This document shows positions 44,110 to 52,600 of a DNA stretch of 64,000 nt, in pieces. The first letter of the stretch is position 1. Each line of letters opens with the position of its first letter. The DNA lies in assembly GCA_022710185.1 (NCBI GenBank), contig JAKLHK010000001.1, positions 126,632-190,631 of the forward strand, read 5' to 3'. Both the position numbers and the translations under genes were made by a program. The stretch is from Bacteroidota bacterium (GTDB lineage Bacteria > Bacteroidota > Bacteroidia > Bacteroidales > JAGNHN01). Under the pieces are notes generated by a model. That model worked only from the letters and a program-made list of their open reading frames with translations. It did no database searches and was not told the origin of the DNA.

Positions 44110-44492
44110 GGGCGCTGCTTCTTTCCGATATGGTCATCAATATGACGGCGCATCAGTTCCAGCTCCTCCAGGCTGAGCTCATCCTCCCTCAGGAAGAAGG
44201 AGGTGAGGCTCTGGTAACTGTCGCTGAAATAGCGGTGCACAAAATTTCGCAGGTAGGAGCGCATATAGATCGAGCGCTCCACCCTCGGGAAGTACATATG
44301 GCTTTTCCCAAGGGAATCATGGTCCACATACCCTTTCTTTTCCAGGATACGGAGAATGGTGGAAACGGTATTGTATGCAGGACGGGGCTCGGGAAAGCGG
44401 TCAAGAATATCGTGCACAAAGCCCTTGCCTATACTCCAGAGGATCTGCATCACCTGCTCCTCCGCCCTGGTAAGCTCCGCTGTTCGGCCCAT
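44106..44492 (-). CDS. blaI: BlaI/MecI/CopY family transcriptional repressor
   Basis: The 128-residue winged-helix repressor begins MGRTAELTRAEEQVMQILWS and has the recognition helix region RPAYNTVSTILRILEKKGYV, then DHDSLGKSHMYFP. The C-terminal half forms the dimer and contains the protease-sensitive region in BlaI homologues. Three ACTAA-N4-TTAGT dyads upstream (44494-44594) are its likely operators. It is first in the operon blaI-M56/TonB-MORN lipoprotein. Confidence 0.95.
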   Translation of the reverse strand: MGRTAELTRAEEQVMQILWSIGKGFVHDILDRFPEPRPAYNTVSTILRILEKKGYVDHDSLGKSHMYFPRVERSIYMRSYLRNFVHRYFSDSYQSLTSFFLREDELSLEELELMRRHIDDHIGKKQRP

Positions 44493-44493
44493 A

Positions 44494-44507
44494 ACTAATA
44501 CATTAGT
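44494..44507. promoter_or_regulatory. BlaI-type operator 1
   Basis: ACTAATACATTAGT has 6-bp arms (ACTAAT/ATTAGT). It lies 1-2 bp before the blaI ATG, where binding would block transcription start or the ribosome. Confidence 0.65.
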
Positions 44508-44560
44508 AATTATTTCAGATGATCAACATATTAATAGAAAATATTCAACGCAATTATACA

Positions 44561-44574
44561 ACTAATATTTTAGT
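44561..44574. promoter_or_regulatory. BlaI-type operator 2
   Basis: ACTAATATTTTAGT, within AACTAA-TATT-TTAGTT (44560-44575). Its centre is 20 bp from operator 3, two helical turns. Confidence 0.6.
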
Positions 44575-44580
44575 TTATCC

Positions 44581-44594
44581 ACTAAATAATTAGT
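44581..44594. promoter_or_regulatory. BlaI-type operator 3
   Basis: ACTAAATAATTAGT repeats the ACTAA-N4-TTAGT pattern of operators 1 and 2. Confidence 0.6.
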
Positions 44595-44604
44595 TTTTTT
44601 CAGG

Positions 44605-44636
44605 AAAAAAGGGCCGGCGCTTAGGCCGGCCCTTTT
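44605..44636. terminator. bidirectional terminator between the T9SS cargo gene and blaI
   Basis: GGGCCGGC (44611-44618) pairs with GCCGGCCC (44625-44632) around GCTTAG. It is flanked by AAAAAA on the left and TTTT on the right, so it can terminate both ways. In the minus direction it ends transcription of the gene finishing at 44798. Confidence 0.85.
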
Positions 44637-44797
44637 ATGTGCCCTTGGTTGAGGCAGATGGTCCGTCGGGATTTTGTGCAGACCCCCTGCCCGGGATGAC
44701 TTGGCCAAGAACTGAATGTGAACGGAAACGATTATGAACCTGCTATTTGTCTAACCCGGCCCATCGTCCCAGGGCACAGTATCAAAATGTCAGCGGC

Positions 44798-46675
44798 TCA
44801 TTCTGCGATGATCTTGCGGCTCACCACGGAATTCCCCGCGCTTACGTTCAGTATGTATATCCCTGGGCTCATGCCGGCCCGTTCCATGCGAACGGTATGC
44901 CGCCCGGGGGCCAGGTTACCCGTTTGACTGGTCCAGACTTCCTGGCCCAGGAGGTTGCGCACCGAGAGCCCAAGGGCACCGGGGCGCATGACGTCCAGCT
45001 CAATGTTCAGGCTGTTGGAAAAGGGATTGGGGAAGGGGGTCACGGTCCAGTCGGGTAACACAAGCTCCGGACCGGCGGAAAGACCGAAGTCTGCCTTGAA
45101 GGCCCTTCCGTAAATAATCTTGTTGTCGGTATAGGGATCCTCGTCCCCATCGATGGCCAGGCCCGGCTCTTCATCCGCCATGAATATATAATGTATGGCA
45201 TTGTCGGAGGTTGGAGAGAGGGACGGGTAGATGCATTCATCGTAATTATGGAGCAGCGAACCGGTGAGGTCGATGAGGGTATCCTCCCAGTTCAGCCCGC
45301 CGTCCAGGGAAGCCCGCCCCAGCAGATGACGGTAGTTCTGCACCCCGTTGTCATGGTTCTCCATCAAACTGGTAAACAGCACGAAAATGTTTCCTTCCTC
45401 ATCTATCGTGGCCGTCGGCATGCCCGACAGGGACACAACATATTCCCCCAGGCCCTCCAGGCCCCAGATGTAATCGAGGGTGTCGTTGCCATTGTAGTCC
45501 TGGACAAATCCCACCAGATGGCCCTGGTCGTAAAGAGTGTCGAAATCCAGGGTAGTGAAGGCAGGCATCCCCTCCTTCCAATGAGCCAGTCCATCGGTGT
45601 AAGGGAAGAAAGTGTAAAGATCATCGGAGATGTCGTCGTTGTTCACCCGCATCAGCCCGAAGAAGACATGGGCGTTGCCCTGGGGGTCGAGGGCGACGGC
45701 CGTAGCCCCGTCCGCCACATAGGGGGTATCAAGGATGTAGGTGGTGTTGAGGTCGAAATGGGGATAGGGGTGCACGGACACTACCGTGCTGGTCCAGTTC
45801 AATCCACGGTCCAAAGATTTCATCAGAACCACGTCGTTCCATTTGTTGGCTGCCACAAAGGCCAGGGTATCGCCCTTGGGCCAGGCCCAGGTATAGGTAT
45901 CCGCGCCCCAGTATACATATTTAGTGGTATCCAGTTCCTGAAAATAATGCCCCTGGATGTCCCAGGTGGCGCCCCCATCGGAGGAACGGTAATAGAGTAT
46001 AGCCCCGTCCTGGCCCTGATAGAGCGGGCCCTGGTTGGCTTCAGGCGGGGTCATGCACAAGATGTGTACGGTATTATGGTCGGCACCTGAGGTCACTACC
46101 CTGGGCCATTCCAGCTTTTCCCAGCCGGTAGGCCCGGTAAGGAAGCTCTGCGTCCAGTTGCCTGTGCCCTTGGTGCTTCGGCGCGAAATCACCAGGCCTG
46201 CATTGGTGGCGGAATGGGTCACGATGATCTCACCGCTCTCGCCCAGCGGGGCATAGCCCGGCCATCCGGTCTTCAGCGTTTCCACCCGTGCGGAGGGCAT
46301 GGGCGCCCAGCCGGCCCCATCGTTGTAATTGTAGCCGGTACCCCGGTCGGCGAACCCGCCGGCATCCGTGATGCCCCGCATCCAAACGGCCCCGGTGGTG
46401 CCATCCTGGTAGTAATAAATACGGTGCGAAAGGGAATTATTGGTCTGCTGGTCGTAACGGGTCTCCCCGATTTGGCTTTCGGTCACGGCCAGGCCAGAGG
46501 CCATAAGGGGCAGTACCTTGCGCGGCCCCTGGGGCAGGGTCTGTATTCTGCCGTCGAGCGAGCGCTCAACGCCCAGCTTATGAAATCGTTCAGGGATGCC
46601 GGGCCTGCGGTCGGCCTGGGCATGCAAGCTTAGTGTGATCGCCGCCATGGCAGCGAACGGTAAATATCTTTTCAT
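44798..46675 (-). CDS. secreted T9SS cargo protein with Asp-box repeats
   Basis: The 625-residue protein has a signal peptide (MKRYLPFAAMAAITLSLHAQ), Asp-box-like motifs (SSDGGATWDI, SLDRGLNWTS, SLDGGLNWED) suggesting a propeller, and a C-terminal type IX sorting domain of about 80 residues (PFPNPFSNSLNIELDV ... GLSVRNLLGQEVW ... MSPGIYILNVSAGNSVVSRK). It should be exported by the Por system and anchored or released at the surface. I chose ATG 46675; the upstream start at 46711 would precede the signal peptide. A CAAAGACA (minus TGTCTTTG) at 46703-46710 is a weak -7 element. Confidence 0.9.
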   Translation of the reverse strand: MKRYLPFAAMAAITLSLHAQADRRPGIPERFHKLGVERSLDGRIQTLPQGPRKVLPLMASGLAVTESQIGETRYDQQTNNSLSHRIYYYQDGTTGAVWMRGITDAGGFADRGTGYNYNDGAGWAPMPSARVETLKTGWPGYAPLGESGEIIVTHSATNAGLVISRRSTKGTGNWTQSFLTGPTGWEKLEWPRVVTSGADHNTVHILCMTPPEANQGPLYQGQDGAILYYRSSDGGATWDIQGHYFQELDTTKYVYWGADTYTWAWPKGDTLAFVAANKWNDVVLMKSLDRGLNWTSTVVSVHPYPHFDLNTTYILDTPYVADGATAVALDPQGNAHVFFGLMRVNNDDISDDLYTFFPYTDGLAHWKEGMPAFTTLDFDTLYDQGHLVGFVQDYNGNDTLDYIWGLEGLGEYVVSLSGMPTATIDEEGNIFVLFTSLMENHDNGVQNYRHLLGRASLDGGLNWEDTLIDLTGSLLHNYDECIYPSLSPTSDNAIHYIFMADEEPGLAIDGDEDPYTDNKIIYGRAFKADFGLSAGPELVLPDWTVTPFPNPFSNSLNIELDVMRPGALGLSVRNLLGQEVWTSQTGNLAPGRHTVRMERAGMSPGIYILNVSAGNSVVSRKIIAE

Positions 46676-46710
46676 GTGTTTCCGTTCATTGAATGAAAAA
46701 ATCAAAGACA

Positions 46711-46730
46711 AAAAGCTCCGGCAACGGAGC
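46711..46730 (-). terminator. terminator of the 106-aa secreted protein gene
   Basis: On the minus strand GCTCCG (46730-46725) pairs with CGGAGC (46720-46715) around a TTGC loop, followed by TTTTTGTCTTTG. It is 9 bp after the stop codon. Confidence 0.7.
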
Positions 46731-46738
46731 GTATCCGC

Positions 46739-47059
46739 TTACTGTTCCCTCACCCTGGGCATGGGGGCCGAGATATCCCTCAGCTTCTGCCCGGGCTTGT
46801 AGGGCCTGTAGTCCTGCCTGATGGGGTTCATGAAATCCTTCTGGTTATATACCAGCGGATCTATCCAGGCACGAACGAACAACGGAATGGGGATGAACAG
46901 GGGGTTGCACAGGGGCCCCACCTGCTCCGCAAGCACGGGAGGACTTTCTTCACAAAGGCAGGCCAGACAGGAAGGAATGGAAACCCTTCCCCCGACCTGG
47001 GCATTGAGTGAAAGACTTACACCGGCCACAATCAGCGAAAGAATGACTAACCTTTTCAT
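46739..47059 (-). CDS. small Cys-rich secreted protein, 106 aa, hypothetical
   Basis: The protein has a signal peptide (MKRLVILSLIVAGVSLSLNA-Q). The mature part of about 85 residues contains a Cys cluster (SIPSCLACLCEE and VGPLC, four Cys) then Trp/Pro/Tyr-rich sequence (YNQKDFMNPIRQDYRPYKPG). I do not recognise the family. It has its own terminator and is preceded by a sigma-54-type -24/-12 candidate and a dyad, divergent from a sigma-54 response regulator gene. This suggests regulated expression, by inference. Confidence 0.7.
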   Translation of the reverse strand: MKRLVILSLIVAGVSLSLNAQVGGRVSIPSCLACLCEESPPVLAEQVGPLCNPLFIPIPLFVRAWIDPLVYNQKDFMNPIRQDYRPYKPGQKLRDISAPMPRVREQ

Positions 47060-47103
47060 AGCTCAAGGATTTTTGGTGTTCATTACGGTTCCGCCCTTTA
47101 CAG

Positions 47104-47120
47104 GCCAAGCCCCGTGCCAA
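47104..47120 (-). promoter_or_regulatory. sigma-54 -24/-12 promoter candidate for the 106-aa gene
   Basis: On the minus strand TTGGCACGGGGCTTGGC has a perfect TTGGCACG -24 element and TTGG at the -12 position (consensus TTGC), with correct spacing to the G. The predicted start is near 47094, about 35 nt before the ATG at 47059. Confidence 0.5.
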
Positions 47121-47174
47121 TAGCTTATATTGTTGTTTTTGTGTTACTTAATATAAACCTGCATCTTTATGCGT

Positions 47175-47191
47175 GTGTAAAATATTTACAC
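47175..47191. promoter_or_regulatory. dyad GTGTAAAATATTTACAC, possible enhancer site
   Basis: The 17-bp dyad has 7-bp perfect arms (GTGTAAA/TTTACAC). Its centre is about 89 bp upstream of the predicted sigma-54 start and 79 bp before the divergent response regulator ATG. A related dyad is at 30260-30276. Confidence 0.5.
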
Positions 47192-47261
47192 TTCTGTGTG
47201 TATCCGGTACAGGGATTCCGGATATTTGGGTCTGTGAACCCTTGTCCTAACCCCAGCACCC

Positions 47262-48632
47262 ATGCCCGCCCGAGGAAGCATCCTGATCGTTGACGACAAC
47301 GAGGACATTCTGTTCTCGCTTAAACTATTGCTCAGCAAGCACTTCGAGCATATACGCACCGAACGAAACCCCAACATCATCCAGGGAATCCTGGCCCGGG
47401 AACGCTACGACCTCTACCTGCTGGACATGAATTTCTCGGCCGGGGTGAGCAGCGGCAACGAAGGGATTTTCTGGATGAAGAAGATCCTGCAGGTGGATCC
47501 CTCGGCCGTGGTAGTCTTCATCACTGCATACGGTGATGTGGAGCTGGCCGTGAAGGCGTTGAAGGAAGGGGCCACGGATTTCATACAGAAGCCCTGGGAA
47601 AAGGAGAAACTGCTTACCACCCTGCGCAACGCCTACCGAATCCGTGCCTCCGATGCAGAGATCGACCGGCTCACGCAACAGAAGCAACACCTGAGCAGGG
47701 ACCTGGCCCGTACATACGACCTGGTGCTGGGACCCGGACAAGCCATGCGTACGTTAATGAACATGGTGGCCAAGGTGGCTGTAACCGATGCCAATGTGCT
47801 GATCCTGGGGGAAAATGGGACGGGGAAGGAAATCGTTGCACGGGAGATCCACCGGCTGTCACAGCGGAGCCAGGAGATCTTCGTTCCAGTGGACATGGGG
47901 GCACTCAGCGGCACCCTGTTCGAAAGTGAACTCTTTGGCCATCTCAGGGGCTCGTTTACCGGTGCAAGTGATGACCGGGCCGGACGCTTCGAGCTGGCCT
48001 CCAATGGAACGCTGTTCCTGGATGAGATCGGAAACCTACCCCTTGATCTGCAATCGAAGTTGCTTACGGTCCTGCAGCGCAGGGAGGTGGTGCGCCTGGG
48101 CTCGAATACCCCTGTGGCCGTCGATATCCGCCTCATCAGTGCCTCGAACCGGCCACTGCACCGCATAGTCGAGGAAGGGCACTTCAGGGAAGACCTGCTA
48201 TACCGCATCAATACCATCCAGATAGAGGTCCCTCCGCTGCGCGAACGCCGCGAGGACATCCCCGCGCTGATCCGTTTCTTCCTGGACCGTTATGGCCGGA
48301 AATACGGCCATCCGAAGCTCGAGATCACGGAACGGGAAATACAGCGCCTCCAGCAATACCACTGGCCCGGCAATGTAAGGGAACTGCAGCACTATATCGA
48401 AAAGGCGGTGATCCTTTGTGAAGGGGAGCGCCTGGCGCTGGAAGAGCCCTTTCTGGGACAGGGAGAAGGTCCTGACGATCCGGCCTCCGGGAGCCTTAAC
48501 CTGGAAGAGAACGAATGCCGCATCATCCGTAAGGCCATCCGCCAGCACCGGGGTAACCTCAGCGCCGCGGCCCAGGCCCTGGGCATTTCGCGCAAAACCC
48601 TCTACAATAAGATAGAAAAATACAGGCTGTGA
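47262..48632 (+). CDS. sigma-54-dependent response regulator (NtrC family), orphan
   Basis: The 456-residue protein has a receiver domain (ILIVDDNEDI; phospho-acceptor Asp55 in YLLDMNFS; Lys in FIQKPWEKEK), an AAA+ domain (GENGTGKE; sigma-54 loop GSFTGA at 230-235; LFLDEIGNLP) and a Fis-type DNA-binding end (RGNLSAAAQALGISRKTLYN). No histidine kinase is adjacent. It closely resembles the regulator at 52776, indicating duplication. It may control the divergent small secreted protein through the dyad at 47175. Its last codons form one arm of a terminator hairpin. Confidence 0.95.
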   Translation: MPARGSILIVDDNEDILFSLKLLLSKHFEHIRTERNPNIIQGILARERYDLYLLDMNFSAGVSSGNEGIFWMKKILQVDPSAVVVFITAYGDVELAVKALKEGATDFIQKPWEKEKLLTTLRNAYRIRASDAEIDRLTQQKQHLSRDLARTYDLVLGPGQAMRTLMNMVAKVAVTDANVLILGENGTGKEIVAREIHRLSQRSQEIFVPVDMGALSGTLFESELFGHLRGSFTGASDDRAGRFELASNGTLFLDEIGNLPLDLQSKLLTVLQRREVVRLGSNTPVAVDIRLISASNRPLHRIVEEGHFREDLLYRINTIQIEVPPLRERREDIPALIRFFLDRYGRKYGHPKLEITEREIQRLQQYHWPGNVRELQHYIEKAVILCEGERLALEEPFLGQGEGPDDPASGSLNLEENECRIIRKAIRQHRGNLSAAAQALGISRKTLYNKIEKYRL

Positions 48633-48665
48633 TCCCGCAACTCCACGCCCGGGAACACAGCCTGT
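48612..48665 (-). terminator. terminator of the beta-barrel gene, embedded in the regulator's 3' end
   Basis: ACAGGCTGTG (48622-48631) pairs with CACAGCCTGT (48656-48665), and TCCCG (48633-48637) with CGGGA (48650-48654). In the minus direction it is followed by ATTTTTCTATC (48621 downward). It serves the gene ending at 48689 and overlaps the TGA of the convergent regulator. Confidence 0.75.
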
Positions 48666-48688
48666 CCAGACCTTCCGGTCTCCCCGGA

Positions 48689-49348
48689 CTATTTGCCCAG
48701 TTCGAGGGTCACCCCGAAATTGAACCAGGAAGGATTGAACGCAAAGGAAAATCCTGAACCCTTGAACTTGGTAGTTACATCGTCGTCCTCGGTCTTGGTG
48801 CCAAAGCTGGCATACTGCAGCCCTCCGAAGGTAGCATCCAGTGCCAGATAGTCGGTGATCTGGATAACCACTCCCGGGGTGATCGCGAAGGCCATTCCTG
48901 AAACATCGGCCTCTTCGGTTTCCGTCGTGCTGCCATCTTTCATTTCCTCCTTCTCCTTCCCAAAACCAACTTCAATGCTGCCTTCCAGGAAGAGCCCCGC
49001 CCGTTCGGTGGGCATGTAGTAATAGCGGGCAAAGGGATAGAAACTGAGCAGGTTGGACGATACGGTGTATTCATCCACATTCATCACGTCTTTCTGCGTG
49101 CTTTTGGTCGATTCGTACCCCAGACCCAGGCCGACTACGAAGTTGTCGTTGATGAAGACCCCGGCAAAAGGGGCGAACCCGAACGAACTGTTCACGGGCC
49201 CATCCACGGTCGTGGTGGTGTTCGCCTCCACAGTGGTTTCCGTTTTGGAGTGATCAAAGGTCAGGCTTCCGCCGATGAGCATGTGCTGTGCGTTGAGCCC
49301 CAGTACAGGCAAGACGGCGATGCAGAGAATCAGCATGGTCTTTTTCAT
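48689..49348 (-). CDS. outer-membrane beta-barrel protein, 219 aa
   Basis: The protein has a signal peptide (MKKTMLILCIAVLPVLGLNA). It shows alternating strands with glycine and aromatic residues (MLIGGSLTFDHSKTE, SSFGFAPFAGVFINDNFVVG, LLSFYPFARYYYMPTERAGL, FEGSIEVGFGKEKE) and a final strand FNFGVTLELGK, fitting the OmpW/opacity-like porin family of eight strands. It lies between the orphan regulator and the ABC permease and may be part of the same stress response, by position. Confidence 0.85.
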   Translation of the reverse strand: MKKTMLILCIAVLPVLGLNAQHMLIGGSLTFDHSKTETTVEANTTTTVDGPVNSSFGFAPFAGVFINDNFVVGLGLGYESTKSTQKDVMNVDEYTVSSNLLSFYPFARYYYMPTERAGLFLEGSIEVGFGKEKEEMKDGSTTETEEADVSGMAFAITPGVVIQITDYLALDATFGGLQYASFGTKTEDDDVTTKFKGSGFSFAFNPSWFNFGVTLELGK

Positions 49349-49502
49349 GGCAATCAGGTTTTGATGGATTAGTACCGCAAGTTAGTTCAGAAACCCATGA
49401 ATCTCCAAGAACCAGCACCTGCCCTGTCGGGCAGGCCCGTCAACATCGCCCCTGAGTATGGAAGCTCAACAGGCTTACCCTCGAACTGGGTTTGATCACA
49501 TC

Positions 49503-51908
49503 TCATTCATAACGAAGGGCCTCCGCCGGATTTAGGCGGGCCGAGAGCACGGCTTGCCAGGAGGAAGCCAGGAGGGCCATCAGCAGGGCGATGAGCAGGG
49601 AAACGGCCAGCACAAAGGGGGAGATGATGGTGGCATAGGCAAAGCGATCCAGCCAGCGGTCCATGACCATCCAGGCCACGGGCAGGGCCAGCACCCCGGC
49701 AAACAGTATCCAGGCCCCCACCTCCTTGAGGTACCCCAGGGTAATGGAGGCCGGGGAAGCGCCATACACCTTCCTGACACCAATCTCCTTCCTTCTTTGT
49801 TCTGCCCTGAAGGAAGCGAGCCCGAACAAGCCAAGGAAGGAGATGAGCAGGGCCAGCACCGTGAAATACAGCAGGAGGGAATAGGTGCGGGCCTCCTCTT
49901 CATACAAACCCTGATAACGGTCACTCAGATAGGTGTATTCAAAGGGATAATGCGGGGCATAGGTCTTCCATAACCTCTCCAGTTCCGGATATATAGAGCT
50001 GACCTGGGCCGGATCCACACGCACCAGAAGGTACTGCAGTTCCTCCCTTCCCAACATCAGCATTATCGGGCCTATGGGTTCGTGCAGCGAACTGATGTGG
50101 AAATCCTTGACTACCCCAATGACCCTTCCGTGCCTGTATTGGGCAAAGGTGAGGGGCAGGCCGAGGACCTCCCTTCCCTTAACGCTGGCGGCAAAGGACT
50201 CGTTCACGATCATGGTCAGGGTGTCCGCGGGACCCGGGCGCGGGGCAAAGTCCTTGCCCCGAACCACCGGAATACCCAGCGTGGAAAGGAACCCTTCATC
50301 CACGTACCTGAAATGCACCCTGAACTCTTCCCCTTCCGGTTGTTCGTCCCAACGCACATCGGAAGAATAGGCCGTTCCCAGCATGGGCAGGATGGAGGTG
50401 GCTCCGGTATGCCTTACCCCGGGCACCTGCAGCAGCTCGTCACGGAATTCGGGCAGGGCCTTCAGGATTTCCTCGTTCATGTTGAAGACCAGCAGGTCGT
50501 AGGGGTTGAAGCCTGGTGACTTGTCACGGATATAGCTTACCTGGCGGCTGACAATGAGGGTACAGGCCAGAATGGCGATGGATACGGCAAACTGCAGGAT
50601 GATGAGGCTGCGGCGCACCAGGGTGCGGCGTTTCAGTACAGCAGGCTCAACCCTCAGTATGCGGATGGGTTCGATGGCGCTGAGGCTGAGGGCAGGGTAG
50701 ATGCCTGCCAGCACCCCCGCCACCAGGCTGATCAGGAAAAAGATGCCGAGGAAGCGTACATCCCGCTCAAGATAAAAGCTCAGCCCCTCCATCATGAAAC
50801 GGTTGAACATGGTGACCATGAACTCCATGAGCGAGATGGCCAGCAGCAGGGAAACCAGGGAGAGGATGACGGATTCGCCCAGGAACTGCAATATCAGGCT
50901 GCCGCGGGAGGCCCCGAAGGCCTTGCGCACGGCAATCTCCTTATACCTTAGCCGCGCCCTGGCCGTGGTATGGTTGACGAAGTTGATCATGGCGATCAGC
51001 AGGATCACTATGGCCACCACCAGGAAGATGATGATCTGGCTGCGGTCGCCCTGCCCCCAGGAATCCGCGTGCAGGCCGGGTTCGAGGTGGATGCGCTTGA
51101 GCGGTTGCAACTCGAACTGCATGCGGTCATCCGTGCCTGGCACATATTCCGGGTCATGGGCGCGGAACACCCGGGTAATCCCCTGCTCTACCTGGTCGGG
51201 GTCCACCCCCTCCCTCAGCTTCACATAGGTATACAGGCTATAACGCCTCCAGGGATTCATCTTGTCCTGTTCCGGTTTGTAGAGCAGGGCCATGGGCAGG
51301 AGGGCATCGGGGCTGAGATGGCTGGGCTGGTCAGGGGTGCGAAAAACCCCGGTCACCTGGCAGTGGTAGCGGTTATTTACTTCGATCATCCGGCCCATGG
51401 GGTCCGCTCCGTTGAAGTGACGTTCCGCCAATTCCTGAGAGATGACGATGGAGTTGGAATGCAGCAGGCAGGTATGGGGGTCGCCCTGGACAAGCCCGAA
51501 GGTGAAGATCTCAAAGAAGCCGGGGTCGCTCAGGTACACTTCAGCCTCGGCAAACGCATCGCTGCGGTACCTCAGCACCGGCTTGGTCAGCTTTCTGAGC
51601 CTGACGCTGAGCTCCACCTCCTTCAGGTCGTGGTCCACGGCCTCCCCAAGCAAGGAAGGGGTGATGGCGGCCTTCAGCAGCTCTTCGCCAAATGGCACAT
51701 CGCTGATAATGCGGTAGATGCGGTCGGCGTCCTTATGAAAACGGTCGTAGCTCAGCTCATAGTCCACCCAGATCAGTACCAGGAAACTGCAGGCCAGCCC
51801 GATCGTCAGGCAGGCGACATTGATCAGGGTAAACACCTTGTGCCGTGTAAGATACCTCCACGAGGTGCGGAGGAAGTTCTTCAAGGTTCCGGGTCCGATG
51901 GGGTTCAT
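49503..51908 (-). CDS. ABC transporter permease, fused double MacB/FtsX domain
   Basis: The 801-residue protein contains two MacB-PCD/FtsX modules in one chain: N-terminal anchor (YLTRHKVFTLINVACLTIGL), periplasmic domain, FtsX segment with RYKEIAVRKAFGASRGSLIL, a second anchor (RRSLIILQFAVSIAILACTL), second periplasmic domain and a last FtsX segment (RRKEIGVRKVYGASPASITL). This eight-span form is typical of Bacteroidota. It overlaps the ATPase gene by 4 bp. The substrate is unknown; in this family it may perform mechanotransmission or drug/peptide export. Confidence 0.94.
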   Translation of the reverse strand: MNPIGPGTLKNFLRTSWRYLTRHKVFTLINVACLTIGLACSFLVLIWVDYELSYDRFHKDADRIYRIISDVPFGEELLKAAITPSLLGEAVDHDLKEVELSVRLRKLTKPVLRYRSDAFAEAEVYLSDPGFFEIFTFGLVQGDPHTCLLHSNSIVISQELAERHFNGADPMGRMIEVNNRYHCQVTGVFRTPDQPSHLSPDALLPMALLYKPEQDKMNPWRRYSLYTYVKLREGVDPDQVEQGITRVFRAHDPEYVPGTDDRMQFELQPLKRIHLEPGLHADSWGQGDRSQIIIFLVVAIVILLIAMINFVNHTTARARLRYKEIAVRKAFGASRGSLILQFLGESVILSLVSLLLAISLMEFMVTMFNRFMMEGLSFYLERDVRFLGIFFLISLVAGVLAGIYPALSLSAIEPIRILRVEPAVLKRRTLVRRSLIILQFAVSIAILACTLIVSRQVSYIRDKSPGFNPYDLLVFNMNEEILKALPEFRDELLQVPGVRHTGATSILPMLGTAYSSDVRWDEQPEGEEFRVHFRYVDEGFLSTLGIPVVRGKDFAPRPGPADTLTMIVNESFAASVKGREVLGLPLTFAQYRHGRVIGVVKDFHISSLHEPIGPIMLMLGREELQYLLVRVDPAQVSSIYPELERLWKTYAPHYPFEYTYLSDRYQGLYEEEARTYSLLLYFTVLALLISFLGLFGLASFRAEQRRKEIGVRKVYGASPASITLGYLKEVGAWILFAGVLALPVAWMVMDRWLDRFAYATIISPFVLAVSLLIALLMALLASSWQAVLSARLNPAEALRYE

Positions 51909-52600
51909 AGGATCGACTGCCGGATGTCCTCATTGATGATCTGCCCGTCGAACAGGCGTACGATGCGGTGGGCATATCCCGCATCGCGGTGGGAATGGGT
52001 CACGATAATAATGGTTGTTCCGGAACGGTTCAATTCCTCCAAAATGCCCATCACCTCATCCCCGTTTGCCGAGTCGAGGTTCCCGGTCGGCTCGTCGGCC
52101 AGGATGAGTTTGGGCCGGGCCACGATGGCGCGGGCCACGGCCACCCGCTGCTGCATGCCCCCGCTCAGCTGGTTGGGAAAGTTGCGCCTGCGGTGGGTCA
52201 GCTGCATCTGGTCGAGCACTTCCTCCACCCGCTTGCGCCTTTCCGTCACGCTCATCCCCAGGTAAATGAGTGGCAGCTCCACGTTCTCGGCGATGTTCAA
52301 CTCCTCGATCAGGTTGAAGTTCTGGAACACGAAGCCAAGATTGCGCTTTCGCAGCCGGGCCCTGGATTTCTCGCTGAATCCTGACACCTCATTGCCCAGA
52401 AAGGTATATACCCCCCCGCTGGGTGGGTCGAGCAGGCCCAGGATGTTGAGCAGGGTGGATTTGCCGCAGCCCGAGGGGCCCATCACGGCCACAAACTCCC
52501 CCTTCCTTACATCCAGCGACACCCCGTTCAGCGCAACGGTCTCCACTTCGTCCGAGCGGAAAACCTTGCTGAGGGTCCGGGTCCTGATGATGGTATCCAT
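51905..52600 (-). CDS. ABC transporter ATP-binding protein
   Basis: The 231-residue ATPase has Walker A MGPSGCGKSTLLNILG, signature QLSGGMQQRVAVARA, Walker B LILADEPTGNLD and VTHSHRD H-loop. The start is ATG 52598-52600 (MDTIIRTRTLSKVF); the frame is open to 52726 but the extension is not ABC-like. It pairs with the fused permease (4-bp overlap). It is divergent from the response regulator/histidine kinase pair at 52776-55494, which probably controls it. Confidence 0.95.
   Translation of the reverse strand: MDTIIRTRTLSKVFRSDEVETVALNGVSLDVRKGEFVAVMGPSGCGKSTLLNILGLLDPPSGGVYTFLGNEVSGFSEKSRARLRKRNLGFVFQNFNLIEELNIAENVELPLIYLGMSVTERRKRVEEVLDQMQLTHRRRNFPNQLSGGMQQRVAVARAIVARPKLILADEPTGNLDSANGDEVMGILEELNRSGTTIIIVTHSHRDAGYAHRIVRLFDGQIINEDIRQSIL

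Noticed and set aside
44493..44797. small gene or tRNA in the blaI upstream gap
   Set aside because: The gap is explained by three operators and a bidirectional terminator; no cloverleaf or credible ORF is seen.
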